A stretch of 62,129 nucleotides of DNA from Actinomycetota bacterium (GCA_003598015.1 QZKE01000078.1:1-62129); one strand, 5' to 3'. Positions 24,126 through 32,505 are shown, counted from the stretch's first letter. Numbers and translations: made by a program. The notes: generated by a model from the letters alone, not told the origin.

Positions 24126-24171
24126 ACCGCCCGCAGCCCGGGGCCCGTCCGTTCTTTTCCCCGTTGGGTGT

Positions 24172-24338
24172 GGGTCAGGTATTGCGTCTCGAGCTGAAAG
24201 CGAGAGATGACAAGACCTGACCCCATTACCTATTACTTACCACCCACGTTTCTTGGATCGGGTATTGCGTGCTGCACACCGTATGTCTCTTCTCTCAAAA
24301 GCGTTCGTGGCGAAACGACAAGACCCCATTACCCCATA
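24172..24338. repeat. Two degraded family-A inverted-repeat elements in tandem
   Basis: Copy 1 has arms 24172-24184 (GGGTCAGGTATTG) and 24211-24223 (CAAGACCTGACCC), with one mismatch and an inner TCTCG/CGAGA stem. Copy 2 is more decayed: ATCGGGTATTGCGT near 24258 and ACGACAAGACCCCATTACCCC near 24316. Both share GGGTATTGCG/GACAAGACC and CCCCATTACC with each other, and the GGGTCAGGT head with the element at 873-989. The whole 24126-24425 stretch has no gene. Confidence 0.7.
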
Positions 24339-24470
24339 TATACTTGCGGATTTAAACACTCGCTACTTTCACTTTAATGCCTCCGCTGGACAGGGCTACC
24401 GGTTTTCGCGCCGAGGGAGGCGTACTTGAATAGGGTTCTTCCCCATCTAACCTGCGGGCGTGGTGATATC

Positions 24471-25478
24471 ATGGTGGCTATGGCGAAGATAGGTATAACC
24501 ACCACAGTTCCCATAGAGGTGATCTATGCAGCCGGGCATGTGCCGGTGGACCTGAATAACGTCTTCGTCTCCCATCCCGCCTGTGAGAGGCTGCTGGAGG
24601 AGGCGGAGGTGGTGGGTTTCCCGCGATCCTTCTGCGCCTGGATCAAGGGCATCTACGGTGTAGTGAAGGAGATGCACGACCTGGCGGCTGTGGTCGCAGT
24701 CACCCAGGGAGACTGCTCCAATACACACGCTCTCATGGAGACACTGCAATCGGAGGGCGTGGAGGTCATCCCCTTCGCCTATCCCTACGAGAGGGAATAC
24801 GAGCTGCTCGCGGTGCAGATGGAGATCTTCATGCGGCGCCTGGGGGTAGACAAGGACCGCGTGGATGAGACCATGCGGAGGTTGGACGCCGTCCGCGCCA
24901 AGGCCCACGAGATCGACCGTTTGACCTGGGACGAGGGTCTGGTGAAAGGCTTTGAGAACCACCTTTATCTCGTAAGCTGCAGCGACATGGAAGGCGACCC
25001 CGCGAGCTTCGAAGCCAGGCTGGAGACTTTCACCCACGAGGTCAGGACACGTGCGGGCCAGGGCGGCCTCCGCAACGCAGACGAGATGATCCGCCTGGGA
25101 TACGTCGGGGTGCCGCCCCTGGCTCCCGCACTGTACGACTTCCTGGAGGACCTGGGAGCCCGGGTGGTCTATAACGAGACGCAACGCCAGTTCAGCCTGC
25201 CTTTCGCCACGCAGGACGTAGTAGAGAAGTATCGTCTCTACAGTTACCCTTATTCCATCTTCTACCGTCTGGAGGATATCAGGGCGGAGATAGAACGCAG
25301 GAGACTGGCGGGGGTCGTCCACTACGTCCAGAGCTTCTGCTTCCGCCAGGTGGAGGACATAATCCTGCGCAAGTCCCTGGACATACCCGTCCTCACCCTG
25401 GAGCTGGACCGCAGCACCCACATCGATGCCAGGACCGGGACACGCCTGGAGAGCTTCGTCTCCATGCTCGAGGAATAG
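24471..25478 (+). CDS. Stand-alone 2-hydroxyacyl-CoA dehydratase-type (HgdB/BcrC-like) Fe-S protein
   Basis: A 335-residue protein of the 2-hydroxyglutaryl-CoA dehydratase D-component family. It opens AKIGITTTVPIEVIYAAGHVPVDLNN, and the three candidate cluster cysteines lie in FCAWIKGIYG, TQGDCSNTHAL and YVQSFCFRQVED. No second subunit and no HgdC-type ATPase activator is adjacent, so it is not a standard dehydratase; the double-cubane-cluster type of reductase is an alternative. The ATG at 24471 begins the conserved part. An in-frame TTG at 24426 with GAGGGAGG upstream would add 15 residues. It precedes the queuosine genes in the same direction. Confidence 0.85.
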   Translation: MVAMAKIGITTTVPIEVIYAAGHVPVDLNNVFVSHPACERLLEEAEVVGFPRSFCAWIKGIYGVVKEMHDLAAVVAVTQGDCSNTHALMETLQSEGVEVIPFAYPYEREYELLAVQMEIFMRRLGVDKDRVDETMRRLDAVRAKAHEIDRLTWDEGLVKGFENHLYLVSCSDMEGDPASFEARLETFTHEVRTRAGQGGLRNADEMIRLGYVGVPPLAPALYDFLEDLGARVVYNETQRQFSLPFATQDVVEKYRLYSYPYSIFYRLEDIRAEIERRRLAGVVHYVQSFCFRQVEDIILRKSLDIPVLTLELDRSTHIDARTGTRLESFVSMLEE

Positions 25479-25623
25479 CCCGAGCTGCGTGCCTTGCACG
25501 GGACTACCTGGCTCTGACCGTTCAAGGCGCAGGCTATGAGCCCTGGGCTCGACCGCGCGTTACGGGCGGCTCCCCCCGCCGTCCAAGCCCTCGAGGCTGG
25601 GAAGCGTATATACTGGTATCGTG

Positions 25624-25640
25624 AACGGGCGAAGCCCGTT
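25624..25640 (+). promoter_or_regulatory. Leader hairpin upstream of queD
   Basis: AACGGGC, loop GAA, GCCCGTT: a perfect 7-bp stem ending 24 bases before the queD GTG, and preceded by TATACT (25609-25614). There is no U-tract and no preQ1 riboswitch signature. Confidence 0.35.
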
Positions 25641-25664
25641 ATCGGCGCTGGAAATGGAGGAGAA

Positions 25665-26054
25665 GTGAGCGAGGTTTACGAGATAAGGGCGAGCGCACAT
25701 TTCGACGCCGCCCACCGGCTGTTGGACTACGATGGGCCCTGCGCCCGTATGCACGGTCACAGTTTCCGCGTGGAGGCGGCCGTGGCGGGTTCCCGGCTCG
25801 GCCCGCAGCACCTTCTCGTGGACTTCCTGGACTTGCGGCGCCTGCTCGAGGAGGTGGTCGCGCCCTTCGACCACAATTGCCTCAACGAAGTGTCACCCTT
25901 CACGCAAGTCTCACCGACTTCGGAGAACATCGCCCGTCATATCTACCATATGTTGGCCGAGATGATGCCGCGCCTCCCGCAAGGCATACGCCTGGCATGG
26001 GTGAGCGTGTCAGAATCACCCGACACCAAGGTCGTCTACCGGGAGGACGCGTGA
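25665..26054 (+). CDS. queD: 6-carboxy-5,6,7,8-tetrahydropterin synthase (QueD)
   Basis: A 129-residue 6-pyruvoyltetrahydropterin-synthase-fold enzyme, which converts dihydroneopterin triphosphate to carboxytetrahydropterin in preQ0/queuosine synthesis. Zinc and catalytic motifs are HFDAAHRL, CARMHGHSF (Cys plus HGH) and FDHNCLNEV, followed by TSENIAR and VSVSES. The GTG at 25665 was chosen because GGAGGAGA is directly upstream and residue 2 onward matches the family. Its end overlaps queC (GTGA). Confidence 0.92.
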   Translation: MSEVYEIRASAHFDAAHRLLDYDGPCARMHGHSFRVEAAVAGSRLGPQHLLVDFLDLRRLLEEVVAPFDHNCLNEVSPFTQVSPTSENIARHIYHMLAEMMPRLPQGIRLAWVSVSESPDTKVVYREDA

Positions 26055-26752
26055 GCGACGCCCGCAACCTCGTGCTCCTGTCCGCCGGAATGGACTCCGC
26101 CGTTAATCTCCTCATCGCCCTGGAGAGGGGCGGCGTGGGGGCGGCGGTCACGGTCGATTACGGCCAGCGTGCAGCCCCGCGCGAGGTGGAGAAAGCACGC
26201 GCGCTGTGCGGACTGTACGGCGTGAGACATGTTGTCCTGGGTGCCACCTGGCTGGGCGGTCTGTCGCAGGATGCCCTCACCACGCCACAAGTCCCATTGC
26301 CGGTGATAGAAAGCGATCGACTTGGCGATGCGGCGTTGATGGAAGATGCCATGCGCGCGGTGTGGGTCCCCAACCGCAACGGCCTTGTGGTGAACATGGG
26401 AGCCTGCGTGGCTGAGGCCGCCGGCCTGGAGTGGGTGGTCATGGGGTTGAACGCCGAGGAGGGCTCGACCTTCCCGGATAACTCCCCGGGGTTCGTGCGC
26501 GAGGTCAACCGCGCCCTGGGATACTCGACCCTGTCGCGGGTACGGCTGCGGAGTTTTACCTTGAAGTGGGATAAAATGGGAGTAATGCGCGAAGCCATAG
26601 TGCGTGAGCTGGACTTTCGCAATATATGGTCGTGCTATAATGGGGGGGAGCTGATGTGCGGGTCATGTGAATCCTGCGCCCGCCTGCTCGCTTCCGCGCA
26701 GGCACTACGGTGCTCGAGCCGGCTCAAAGGACTCTTCGTACAACGAACCTGA
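26051..26752 (+). CDS. queC: 7-cyano-7-deazaguanine (preQ0) synthase QueC
   Basis: A 233-residue ATP-dependent PP-loop ligase turning carboxydeazaguanine into preQ0. The PP-loop reads LLSAGMDSAVNLL, where the usual SGGxDS has Ala in place of the first Gly. NRNGLVVNMGACVAEA and GLNAEEGSTFPDN are substrate-pocket blocks. The C-terminal zinc site is CYNGG...CGSCESCARL. The GTG start overlaps the queD stop. The short linker to the DUF366 gene indicates one operon. Confidence 0.92.
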   Translation: MSDARNLVLLSAGMDSAVNLLIALERGGVGAAVTVDYGQRAAPREVEKARALCGLYGVRHVVLGATWLGGLSQDALTTPQVPLPVIESDRLGDAALMEDAMRAVWVPNRNGLVVNMGACVAEAAGLEWVVMGLNAEEGSTFPDNSPGFVREVNRALGYSTLSRVRLRSFTLKWDKMGVMREAIVRELDFRNIWSCYNGGELMCGSCESCARLLASAQALRCSSRLKGLFVQRT

Positions 26753-26785
26753 CGGAGAGACCGGAGTAAAAATCTGGGAGGGGTC

Positions 26786-27373
26786 ATGAAAGGCAAGTAC
26801 ATCAAGGGCAGGAAAATCACCTATGACGGCTCGCAACTCCATTCCCTCTACGCCTACTCCGAACACGACGTGCAGGGCGATTCCATCGTGGCCTTCCGCG
26901 GCCCGTGCCGCGTTGGAGTGGAGAACCTCGTGGACATGGAGGATCGCAAGGACCGCGCCGAGATAGTAAGCGAGGAGATGGCCCATTTCATCGTGGAGCT
27001 CTATGGCAGCGATCTCGATCGAACCATAGTCGTACAGAGGCTCTTCCTCTGCGTGGTCAAGGACGTCATCGAGGAACTGAAACCCGAACTCTTCATAAGC
27101 AGGATGGGAGACGACCTTTACATCGAGGTGGAGGTGGTGGAGGGCGAGGAGGAGAACCGCAAGCTCACCGTATCCGTGGCCACGGCCAGCCCTGTTTCCA
27201 CCCTGATCCACCTGGGCATCAACGTATCCAGTGAAAACACTCCCGTGCCCACGCTGGGCCTCGAGGACCTGGATGTGCCGGTCGACGACTTCATCCTCAA
27301 GGTGCTCCAGGGTTTCATCAACGAGATGAAGGGTATCGAGCAGGCGCGCTGCAAGGTCAAGGGTGTGACCTGA
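26786..27373 (+). CDS. DUF366 family protein within the queuosine cluster
   Basis: A 195-residue protein of the DUF366 (COG2029) family. Conserved-looking blocks are YSEHDVQGDSIVAFRGPCRVG, NLVDMEDRKDRAEIVSEEM, ELKPELFISRMGDDLYIEVE and VSTLIHLGINVSSENTPVPT. The family has no established function. Here it lies between queC and queE with 33- and 10-bp gaps, so it is almost certainly co-transcribed. Inference: it takes part in 7-deazaguanine synthesis or use, perhaps the GTP-cyclohydrolase step, since no folE is visible nearby. Confidence 0.85.
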   Translation: MKGKYIKGRKITYDGSQLHSLYAYSEHDVQGDSIVAFRGPCRVGVENLVDMEDRKDRAEIVSEEMAHFIVELYGSDLDRTIVVQRLFLCVVKDVIEELKPELFISRMGDDLYIEVEVVEGEEENRKLTVSVATASPVSTLIHLGINVSSENTPVPTLGLEDLDVPVDDFILKVLQGFINEMKGIEQARCKVKGVT

Positions 27374-27383
27374 CAACCTCTAG

Positions 27384-28124
27384 ATGGATAAAGTCCTTTA
27401 CGTACACGAGATATTCCCCTCCTTCCAGGGTGAGGGCATCCTGGTGGGCGTCCCCCAGGTCTTCGTAAGGCTGTCCGGATGCAACCTGCGCTGTTCGTAT
27501 TGCGATACGCCCGCAGCGAGGGAGCGCGGGGAGTTCTGCACGGTTTACGGTTGGGAGGGCGAGAGGGAAGAAGTGAGCAATCCCCTGGAAGTGGGTGAAC
27601 TGGCGCGCATCGTATGCTCCCTTTGGGACCATGCGATGCATTCCGTCAGCCTGACCGGCGGTGAACCGTTGCTGCAGGCGGAAGGATTGACCCATCTGCT
27701 CCCCGCGCTCAAGCGCGGAGGGATGGCCGTTTACCTGGAGACCAACGGGACCCTGGGCGATGGGTTGGAGTTGGTTGTGCCCTGGACGGATTGGATAGCC
27801 ATGGATATCAAGCTCCCCTCGGCTCTGGCGGGGGAGGACACCGCGGGCAGGCACCACGATTTCCTCTCCCGCGCAGCAACCGCGAAAGTGATCCTGAAGG
27901 TGGTCATCGATGCAGCGACCTCCACGGAGGAGCTGGAAAGAGCATGCATCATCCTGGGCGAGGTGGCCGGTGACGCGCCGCTGGTCCTGCAGCCCGTTTC
28001 GCCCGTGCATAGCGGGGGCGGGATAGGGCCTGAAAAAGCCGCCGAGTTGTACCGTGCGGTCTCCGCCTTCTTCACGGACGTGCGGGTAATCCCACAGACG
28101 CACCGCCTCTGGGGGATCAGATAG
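27384..28124 (+). CDS. queE: 7-carboxy-7-deazaguanine synthase (QueE), radical SAM
   Basis: A 246-residue radical SAM enzyme. The cluster motif is [11 protein letters not shown] (CxxxCxxC). The N-terminus [21 protein letters not shown] and [13 protein letters not shown] are typical of QueE. YLETNGTL and MDIKLPS are the substrate and SAM regions. It forms carboxydeazaguanine from carboxytetrahydropterin, the product of QueD. It is the last queuosine gene here; the tRNA transglycosylase and later enzymes are not in the window. Confidence 0.93.
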   Translation: MDKVLYVHEIFPSFQGEGILVGVPQVFVRLSGCNLRCSYCDTPAARERGEFCTVYGWEGEREEVSNPLEVGELARIVCSLWDHAMHSVSLTGGEPLLQAEGLTHLLPALKRGGMAVYLETNGTLGDGLELVVPWTDWIAMDIKLPSALAGEDTAGRHHDFLSRAATAKVILKVVIDAATSTEELERACIILGEVAGDAPLVLQPVSPVHSGGGIGPEKAAELYRAVSAFFTDVRVIPQTHRLWGIR

Positions 28125-28250
28125 GGGGCACGGACAAGGTGCCCCGGGCGTGCCGCCGGCGGGCTAATACGCATCATGGACGCCCGCTCTCCGTATGATA
28201 TGTTCATGAGCGTAGGAATGAACGCGTCGTGCAAGCCGTTGGAGGCATCT

Positions 28251-28877
28251 ATGACCACGGAATACGGTCCGGATCAATTGAGGGAAGCACGGGAGAAGGT
28301 GCGCCGCGAGATGAGCCTCCTCGATCCCTCCTGGATCGCTTCCCGTTCCGGGACGGTATATTCCTTCTCCTCACGCTCCTTCACGGTCCCCCTCTTCGCA
28401 GAGGAGTATACCGTCGCCTTTCCGCAAGGCACGGTCAGGCACGCGGACGGCAGCCCGGCGGTGGGCTTGGAGGAGATCATCCTCCTTCATTACCTGGTGC
28501 AAGCGGACGGAGAATCGAACCGGGACGAGTGGGTCTCATATCGCGATCTCCCCGGAGCCCGTTACCACGAGCCCGCCTTCAAGGCCGAGGTGGAGGGGCC
28601 CCTCTCGCTAGGATTGGAGGGGCGCCTGGAGGCCCTGCGGGCCTGGACACGGGACCATACGCGCGCACTGGACCTTCCCGGGGACGTGGCCGTGGCCTGG
28701 GAGGCACTTCCCCGCGTTCCCCTCCTCGTCATATTCAACGAGAAGGACGAGGAGTTTCCCGCCTCGGCACGTATCCTCTTCGATATCACGGCGCCGCACT
28801 ATCTGCCCACCGAGGACCTCTCGGTCCTGGCCGAGATCGCCGCCGCACGCCTGCTGCGGGAAGTCGGCGCACATTGA
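28251..28877 (+). CDS. DUF3786 domain protein
   Basis: A 208-residue protein with the DUF3786 pattern: FTVPLFAEEYTVAFPQGTVR, LEEIILLHYLVQADG, EWVSYRDLPGARYHEPAF and LVIFNEKDEEFPASARILFD. The family is common in anaerobes and corrinoid-protein-rich genomes; its function is unknown. I chose the ATG at 28251 (GGAGG 5 bases upstream) over an in-frame upstream ATG at 28176. It is separate from the queuosine operon by 126 bp. Confidence 0.8.
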   Translation: MTTEYGPDQLREAREKVRREMSLLDPSWIASRSGTVYSFSSRSFTVPLFAEEYTVAFPQGTVRHADGSPAVGLEEIILLHYLVQADGESNRDEWVSYRDLPGARYHEPAFKAEVEGPLSLGLEGRLEALRAWTRDHTRALDLPGDVAVAWEALPRVPLLVIFNEKDEEFPASARILFDITAPHYLPTEDLSVLAEIAAARLLREVGAH

Positions 28878-29022
28878 AGGAATACCGTTGTGCAAGCCCC
28901 CGGAGTATGGTTTATCATTATGGACGAAGTATTCGTATCACGGTACGAGAAAAGGAGGCCGAGGGCGCGCGGCGACAGGTTGTAACCTTGAAAAGCGGTG
29001 TGCCGCCGGGTAACAGGAGACG

Positions 29023-29523
29023 ATGCGCAGGGTATTGGTCCTCAACGCTTCCTACCAGCCTTTGAACCTGGTAAACGTCAAACGAGCCGTTGTCCTGGTG
29101 CTCAAGGAAAAGGCGGAGATCATCGAGGAACGCGGCGAGTATCTCCATTCCGAGAGGATGACCATGCCTTATCCCAGCGTCATTCGCCTGGTATATTATG
29201 TAAGCATACCCTATCGTACCGTCTCCCTCAGCCGTCGCGCGGTTTTCCTGAGAGACAAGCATACCTGCCAGTATTGCGGCGGGAGGGCTGAGAGCATAGA
29301 CCATATCATACCGCGCAGCCGGGGAGGAGGACACGTGTGGGAGAACGTCGTCGCTGCCTGCCGCCGCTGCAATACCCGGAAGATGAACAGGCTGCCCTCC
29401 GAGGCGGGGCTCAAACTGATTCGCAAGCCCGTAGAGCCCCACAATCACATCTGGATCTTCAGCCTGGCCCCGGACATCCATCCTACCTGGGAACCATACC
29501 TGGAAACGGCTCTGGTGGGATGA
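29023..29523 (+). CDS. HNH endonuclease family protein
   Basis: A 166-residue protein. The N-terminal part (VLVLNASYQPLNLVNVKRAV) and the HNH motif (CQYCGG...SIDHIIPRSRGGGHVWENVVAACRRCNTRKMN) identify the common stand-alone bacterial HNH family, which has a zinc-binding CxxC pair and a DH..P catalytic core. There is no adjacent methyltransferase, so it is not an obvious restriction enzyme. Its stop overlaps the next start (ATGA), which suggests coupling with the MBL hydrolase. Confidence 0.88.
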   Translation: MRRVLVLNASYQPLNLVNVKRAVVLVLKEKAEIIEERGEYLHSERMTMPYPSVIRLVYYVSIPYRTVSLSRRAVFLRDKHTCQYCGGRAESIDHIIPRSRGGGHVWENVVAACRRCNTRKMNRLPSEAGLKLIRKPVEPHNHIWIFSLAPDIHPTWEPYLETALVG

Positions 29524-30527
29524 TACCTTCCGGGATCGATGTGGCCGGGATGGTGAAGCGGATACGCGAAGATATCCTGCATATAGACATCCCTATCCAG
29601 CACGCGCTACAGAACATAAACCTCTACCTCTTTCTGGGCGAATACCCGGCGCTCATCGATACCGGCCCCTATCACCCGCTCCTCGAGGGCATCATCGTGG
29701 AGGCACTTCGTTTCGCGGGGATCGAGGGGCTGGCGTTCATCTACCTCACCCACTCCCACATCGATCATTCGGGCATGGCTGCGCGCATGCGCCGTATGAC
29801 CGGGGCCAAGGTGGCAACACACCGCTACGAGAGGCCGCGGGTGGAGCACGTCGACGAACGCCTGCGCGAGGAGTACGCCTGCTACTCCTCGATGTCGGCG
29901 CGCATGGGCTTTCCGGAAGAGATCGCGTCCCAGATATTCAACCTCGCCTCGGTCTGGATAAGCCTCTCCGAACCCTGCCCCGTCGACATACGCCTGGGCG
30001 GGGGAGAAAGGGTCCGGGCCGGCGACCACGAACTGGAGGTCGTCCATACCCCCGGCCATACCGCGGGCCACGTCTGCTATTACCTCGCGCGGGAGGGTCT
30101 TCTCTTCTCCGGGGACCACCTCATGCGCACCATAACGCCCAATCCCGAACTGTACTGCCCTCCATGGCGCGGGAACATGACCGGGCTGACGCAGTTCCTC
30201 GACTCCCTGCGCCTGCTCGAGGACTACGATGTCCGCCATGCGTACCCCGGCCACGGCAGGGCCGTCCACAAGGTCCAGAAGAGAATAGAGATGAACCTCG
30301 TCCACCACGAAAGGCGCCTCGCAAAAACGCGGGAGGCGGTAGACAAAGGATGCCGCACGGTGTGGGAGGTGGCCTTACGCCTCTTCCCTCAGGTGAGGAA
30401 CAAACCACCCGACGTTGACCATTTCCTGGCGCTCAAGGAAGCCCTTGGACACCTGCTCATCCTGGAAGAACAGGGTGCGGTTCAGCGTGGGAACGAGGGA
30501 GAACTGTGGGTATTTACGACCACTTGA
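29520..30527 (+). CDS. Metallo-beta-lactamase-fold hydrolase (glyoxalase II-like)
   Basis: A 335-residue MBL hydrolase. The metal motif THSHIDHSGMA (HxHxDH) is near residue 79. HTPGHTAGHVCYY, FSGDHLM and AYPGHGRAV provide the remaining ligands. A C-terminal helical region of about 90 residues (HHERRLAKTREAV onward) resembles the winged-helix tail of LACTB2/SoxH-like hydrolases. The substrate is unknown. The ATG overlaps the HNH gene stop. Confidence 0.9.
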   Translation: MIPSGIDVAGMVKRIREDILHIDIPIQHALQNINLYLFLGEYPALIDTGPYHPLLEGIIVEALRFAGIEGLAFIYLTHSHIDHSGMAARMRRMTGAKVATHRYERPRVEHVDERLREEYACYSSMSARMGFPEEIASQIFNLASVWISLSEPCPVDIRLGGGERVRAGDHELEVVHTPGHTAGHVCYYLAREGLLFSGDHLMRTITPNPELYCPPWRGNMTGLTQFLDSLRLLEDYDVRHAYPGHGRAVHKVQKRIEMNLVHHERRLAKTREAVDKGCRTVWEVALRLFPQVRNKPPDVDHFLALKEALGHLLILEEQGAVQRGNEGELWVFTTT

Positions 30528-30576
30528 GGGGCGTATTTGCCGCTTTCCAGGCGGTGCGACCGAATGTGGCCATCGT

Positions 30577-30605
30577 TTGAAAAGGGTTATGTGCCTTGAT
30601 AATAT
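30577..30605 (+). promoter_or_regulatory. Promoter of tRNA-Arg
   Basis: TTGAAA (30577-30582), a 17-bp spacer, TAATAT (30600-30605); the tRNA begins 25 bases downstream. Confidence 0.65.
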
Positions 30606-30630
30606 GTAGAGGAAATCAGAGGTTGCCGGT

Positions 30631-30705
30631 GCCCTTGTAGCTCAGTGGATAGAGCAGTGGCCTCCGGAGCCACGTGCGGGAGTTCGAGTCTCCCCAAGGG
30701 CGCCA
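30631..30705 (+). tRNA. tRNA-Arg (anticodon CCG)
   Basis: A cloverleaf can be drawn. The acceptor GCCCTTG pairs with CAAGGGC, followed by G and an encoded CCA. The D-arm region is GCTC...GAGC. The anticodon stem GTGGC/GCCAC holds loop CTCCGGA, so the anticodon is CCG, reading CGG (Arg). The T-arm is GGGAG TTCGAGT CTCCC. The Zn-ribbon/TPR gene begins 21 bp downstream and may be co-transcribed. Confidence 0.96.
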
Positions 30706-30726
30706 TTATTTTCAAAGGAATCAGAG

Positions 30727-31293
30727 GTGTCCGAGACCACGCGCTGCTTCAACTGCACGAGAGAGGTCCCTCTGGGTGTAGATAACTGCCCGGTTTGCGG
30801 GTTCGCCCTCTCCGGGGGCCGCATAGATGCCATCAAGGAGGCCGCCGAGCTGAACTCCCGCGCGCAGCTCCACGATTCCAAGGGTGAGTGGGAGCAGTCC
30901 ATCCCCATGTATTCCCGCGCGGTCGAGCTCTATCCGGATTTCATCGTCGCCCACTACAGCCTGGGCATCGCGCTGGGCAAGACCAAGAGGTTCGCCGAGG
31001 CCAAGGAGGCCCTGACCACGGCCATCAGGCTCAAGCCGGATTTCGCGGCGGCATACACCGCCCGCGGGGATATAGACGCCGGGGCCGGGAACTACGATGC
31101 CGCGGTAAACGACTATTCCAAGGCCCTGGAGCTGTATCCCGATTACGCCCAGGCCTACTACAAGCGGTCTCTAGCCTGGATAGAGAAGGAATGCTTCTTT
31201 GAGGCCAGGCAGGACCTGGAAGATTACCTGTTTTATAAGCCTCATGACGCCCGTGCCCGCAGGCGTCTGGACAAGCTCAAGGAAGGAGCGTGA
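30727..31293 (+). CDS. Zinc-ribbon plus tetratricopeptide-repeat protein
   Basis: A 188-residue soluble protein. A CFNCTREV...CPVCGF zinc ribbon (residues 7-25) is followed by three TPR-type helix pairs (about 39-170; SIPMYSRAVELYPDFIVAHY, EALTTAIRLKPDFAAAYTARG, DYSKALELYPDYAQAYYKRS). It is presumably a protein-binding scaffold. GTG start at 30727. Its stop overlaps the following gene (GTGA), so the two are likely translated together. Confidence 0.85.
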   Translation: MSETTRCFNCTREVPLGVDNCPVCGFALSGGRIDAIKEAAELNSRAQLHDSKGEWEQSIPMYSRAVELYPDFIVAHYSLGIALGKTKRFAEAKEALTTAIRLKPDFAAAYTARGDIDAGAGNYDAAVNDYSKALELYPDYAQAYYKRSLAWIEKECFFEARQDLEDYLFYKPHDARARRRLDKLKEGA

Positions 31294-31517
31294 GCGCCAT
31301 GGCCGACCTCGAGGAATACCGGCGTATCTACGGCGACAAGATAGGTAGAGAGCTGATGGTCTGGACTACCGGAGGCCATTACTTCCGCGGTGACCTGCTG
31401 GAGATCACGGAAGGCGGGTTTCTGGTCGTGAAGGACGTGAGCTGTACCCTGGCCGGTGAGAGGCACGAGAGGGACGTGGTCTACGTAAGCACCGCGTCCA
31501 TAGACGCCGTGTCCTGA
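31290..31517 (+). CDS. Small conserved-looking protein, possibly Sm/LSm-like fold
   Basis: 75 residues (or 72 from the ATG at 31299). The sequence IGRELMVWTTGGHYFRGDLLEITEG, then FLVVKDVS and VVYVSTASIDAVS alternates hydrophobic strands as in a five-stranded Sm-type barrel (G-x-F-x-G-x-L then a terminal strand). It is coupled to the TPR gene by overlap. No family is recognised with certainty; the RNA-binding idea is inference from the pattern only. Confidence 0.6.
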   Translation: MSAMADLEEYRRIYGDKIGRELMVWTTGGHYFRGDLLEITEGGFLVVKDVSCTLAGERHERDVVYVSTASIDAVS

Positions 31518-31573
31518 ACCTCACGCGGCGATATATCTTATCCATCCGAAGCCCGGCATCCCTATCCATAATA

Positions 31574-31589
31574 CGATCGCATGCGATCG
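31574..31589. repeat. 16-bp perfect palindrome between convergent genes
   Basis: CGATCGCATGCGATCG is its own reverse complement. It lies between the stops of the small Sm-like gene and the DUF1844 gene. It may be a bidirectional structural element or a protein-binding site. Confidence 0.5.
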
Positions 31590-31624
31590 CCGCCGCGGAA
31601 CCATGCCCCACAAGCCCAAGAGGT

Positions 31625-32134
31625 CTATACGCGTTTTATCTGGACGAAGTTCATCTGGAGGTTGGCCAGGGTCCCCCGGAAAGGCTGCAGGAGCTCCAGA
31701 GATATCTTTCCCTCGGCAGCTTTGATCATTGCCTCCAGCGTATCTATGGCCAGGCTCGCTTGGTCGAAATCGCGATACTTGAGGTTCACGCTCTCCGGCA
31801 GGCCCAGCTTCATATAACCCAGGCTGGCGAGATCGTTCATAATATTGAGGACGATATCGGCGACCGTCACCTTCTCCATGCTCTCCTCCACCAGGCGGCG
31901 GAATTCCTCCTCGCTGAGCTTCTCTTCCTCGGCCGCTTCCGCTTCCTCCTCCGGAAAACCCGCTTCCACCACTTCCTCGGACGCGGGCTCGGGCTCCCCC
32001 TCGAAGGGCGGTTTCTCCGCGGCCGCAGCGCGTTTCTTCGCCGGTTTTTTAGTGGCGGGCTTCTTGTCCTCAGCCGGCTTCCCTTTCGTCTCCTTTTCCT
32101 CTTCTCTGTTTTCGTGTGATTTCTTTTCGGCCAT
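31625..32134 (-). CDS. DUF1844 domain protein with long charged N-terminal tail
   Basis: 169 residues. The first ~85 are Lys/Glu/Ala/Pro-rich and low-complexity (KKPATKKPAKKRAAAAEKPP). The C-terminal DUF1844 domain (about 88-169) reads LNIMNDLASLGYMKLGLPES, DFDQASLAIDTLEAMIKAAEG and LLQPFRGTLANLQMNFVQI. The function is unknown. The start has a good AGGAGGGTG sequence upstream on the minus strand. It is divergent from the thiamine operon. Confidence 0.85.
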   Translation of the reverse strand: MAEKKSHENREEEKETKGKPAEDKKPATKKPAKKRAAAAEKPPFEGEPEPASEEVVEAGFPEEEAEAAEEEKLSEEEFRRLVEESMEKVTVADIVLNIMNDLASLGYMKLGLPESVNLKYRDFDQASLAIDTLEAMIKAAEGKISLELLQPFRGTLANLQMNFVQIKRV

Positions 32135-32428
32135 TTCTCACACCCTCCTTTCACAGATGCGCCGCCATGCAGGCATATTGCATTCGGCCGCCGCCGTATC
32201 CGTCCCTTTAAGTGCGCAAATGTACGAGACGGCGCATTAGTGATTATACACACATAAAGAATATAAAAAGATACAAGGAGCGCAGCGATGTAAAGCCTGG
32301 GCCTGACGGGTGGCCGTCGTGTGCGGCGTGGATGATCGCAGCCCTTTCTCCACTTCGCGCTCTGCGCTATGATATAAATATAGAGCATAACCGCCCAGCA
32401 GCGGTATTGAAAATTGTATAAACGCCAT

Positions 32429-32505
32429 GTAGGGGTGCTCCCGAGCGGGGGCTGAGAGCATACCCTGGAACCTGATCTGGGTAATGCCAGCGGAGGAAAC
32501 GTGGT
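32429..32505 (+). promoter_or_regulatory. TPP riboswitch (THI element)
   Basis: All core pieces are present in order: GGGGTGCTCC, the invariant GCTGAGA (32451-32457), ACCCTGGAACCTGATCTGGGT and AATGCCAGCGGAGGAA. The sensor binds thiamine pyrophosphate and shuts down expression when it is abundant. It sits directly upstream of thiE-thiC-thiL-thiD. Confidence 0.96.

Noticed and set aside
25600..25664. preQ1 riboswitch upstream of queD
   Set aside because: A hairpin is present, but the short A-rich tail and conserved loop of preQ1 aptamers are missing.
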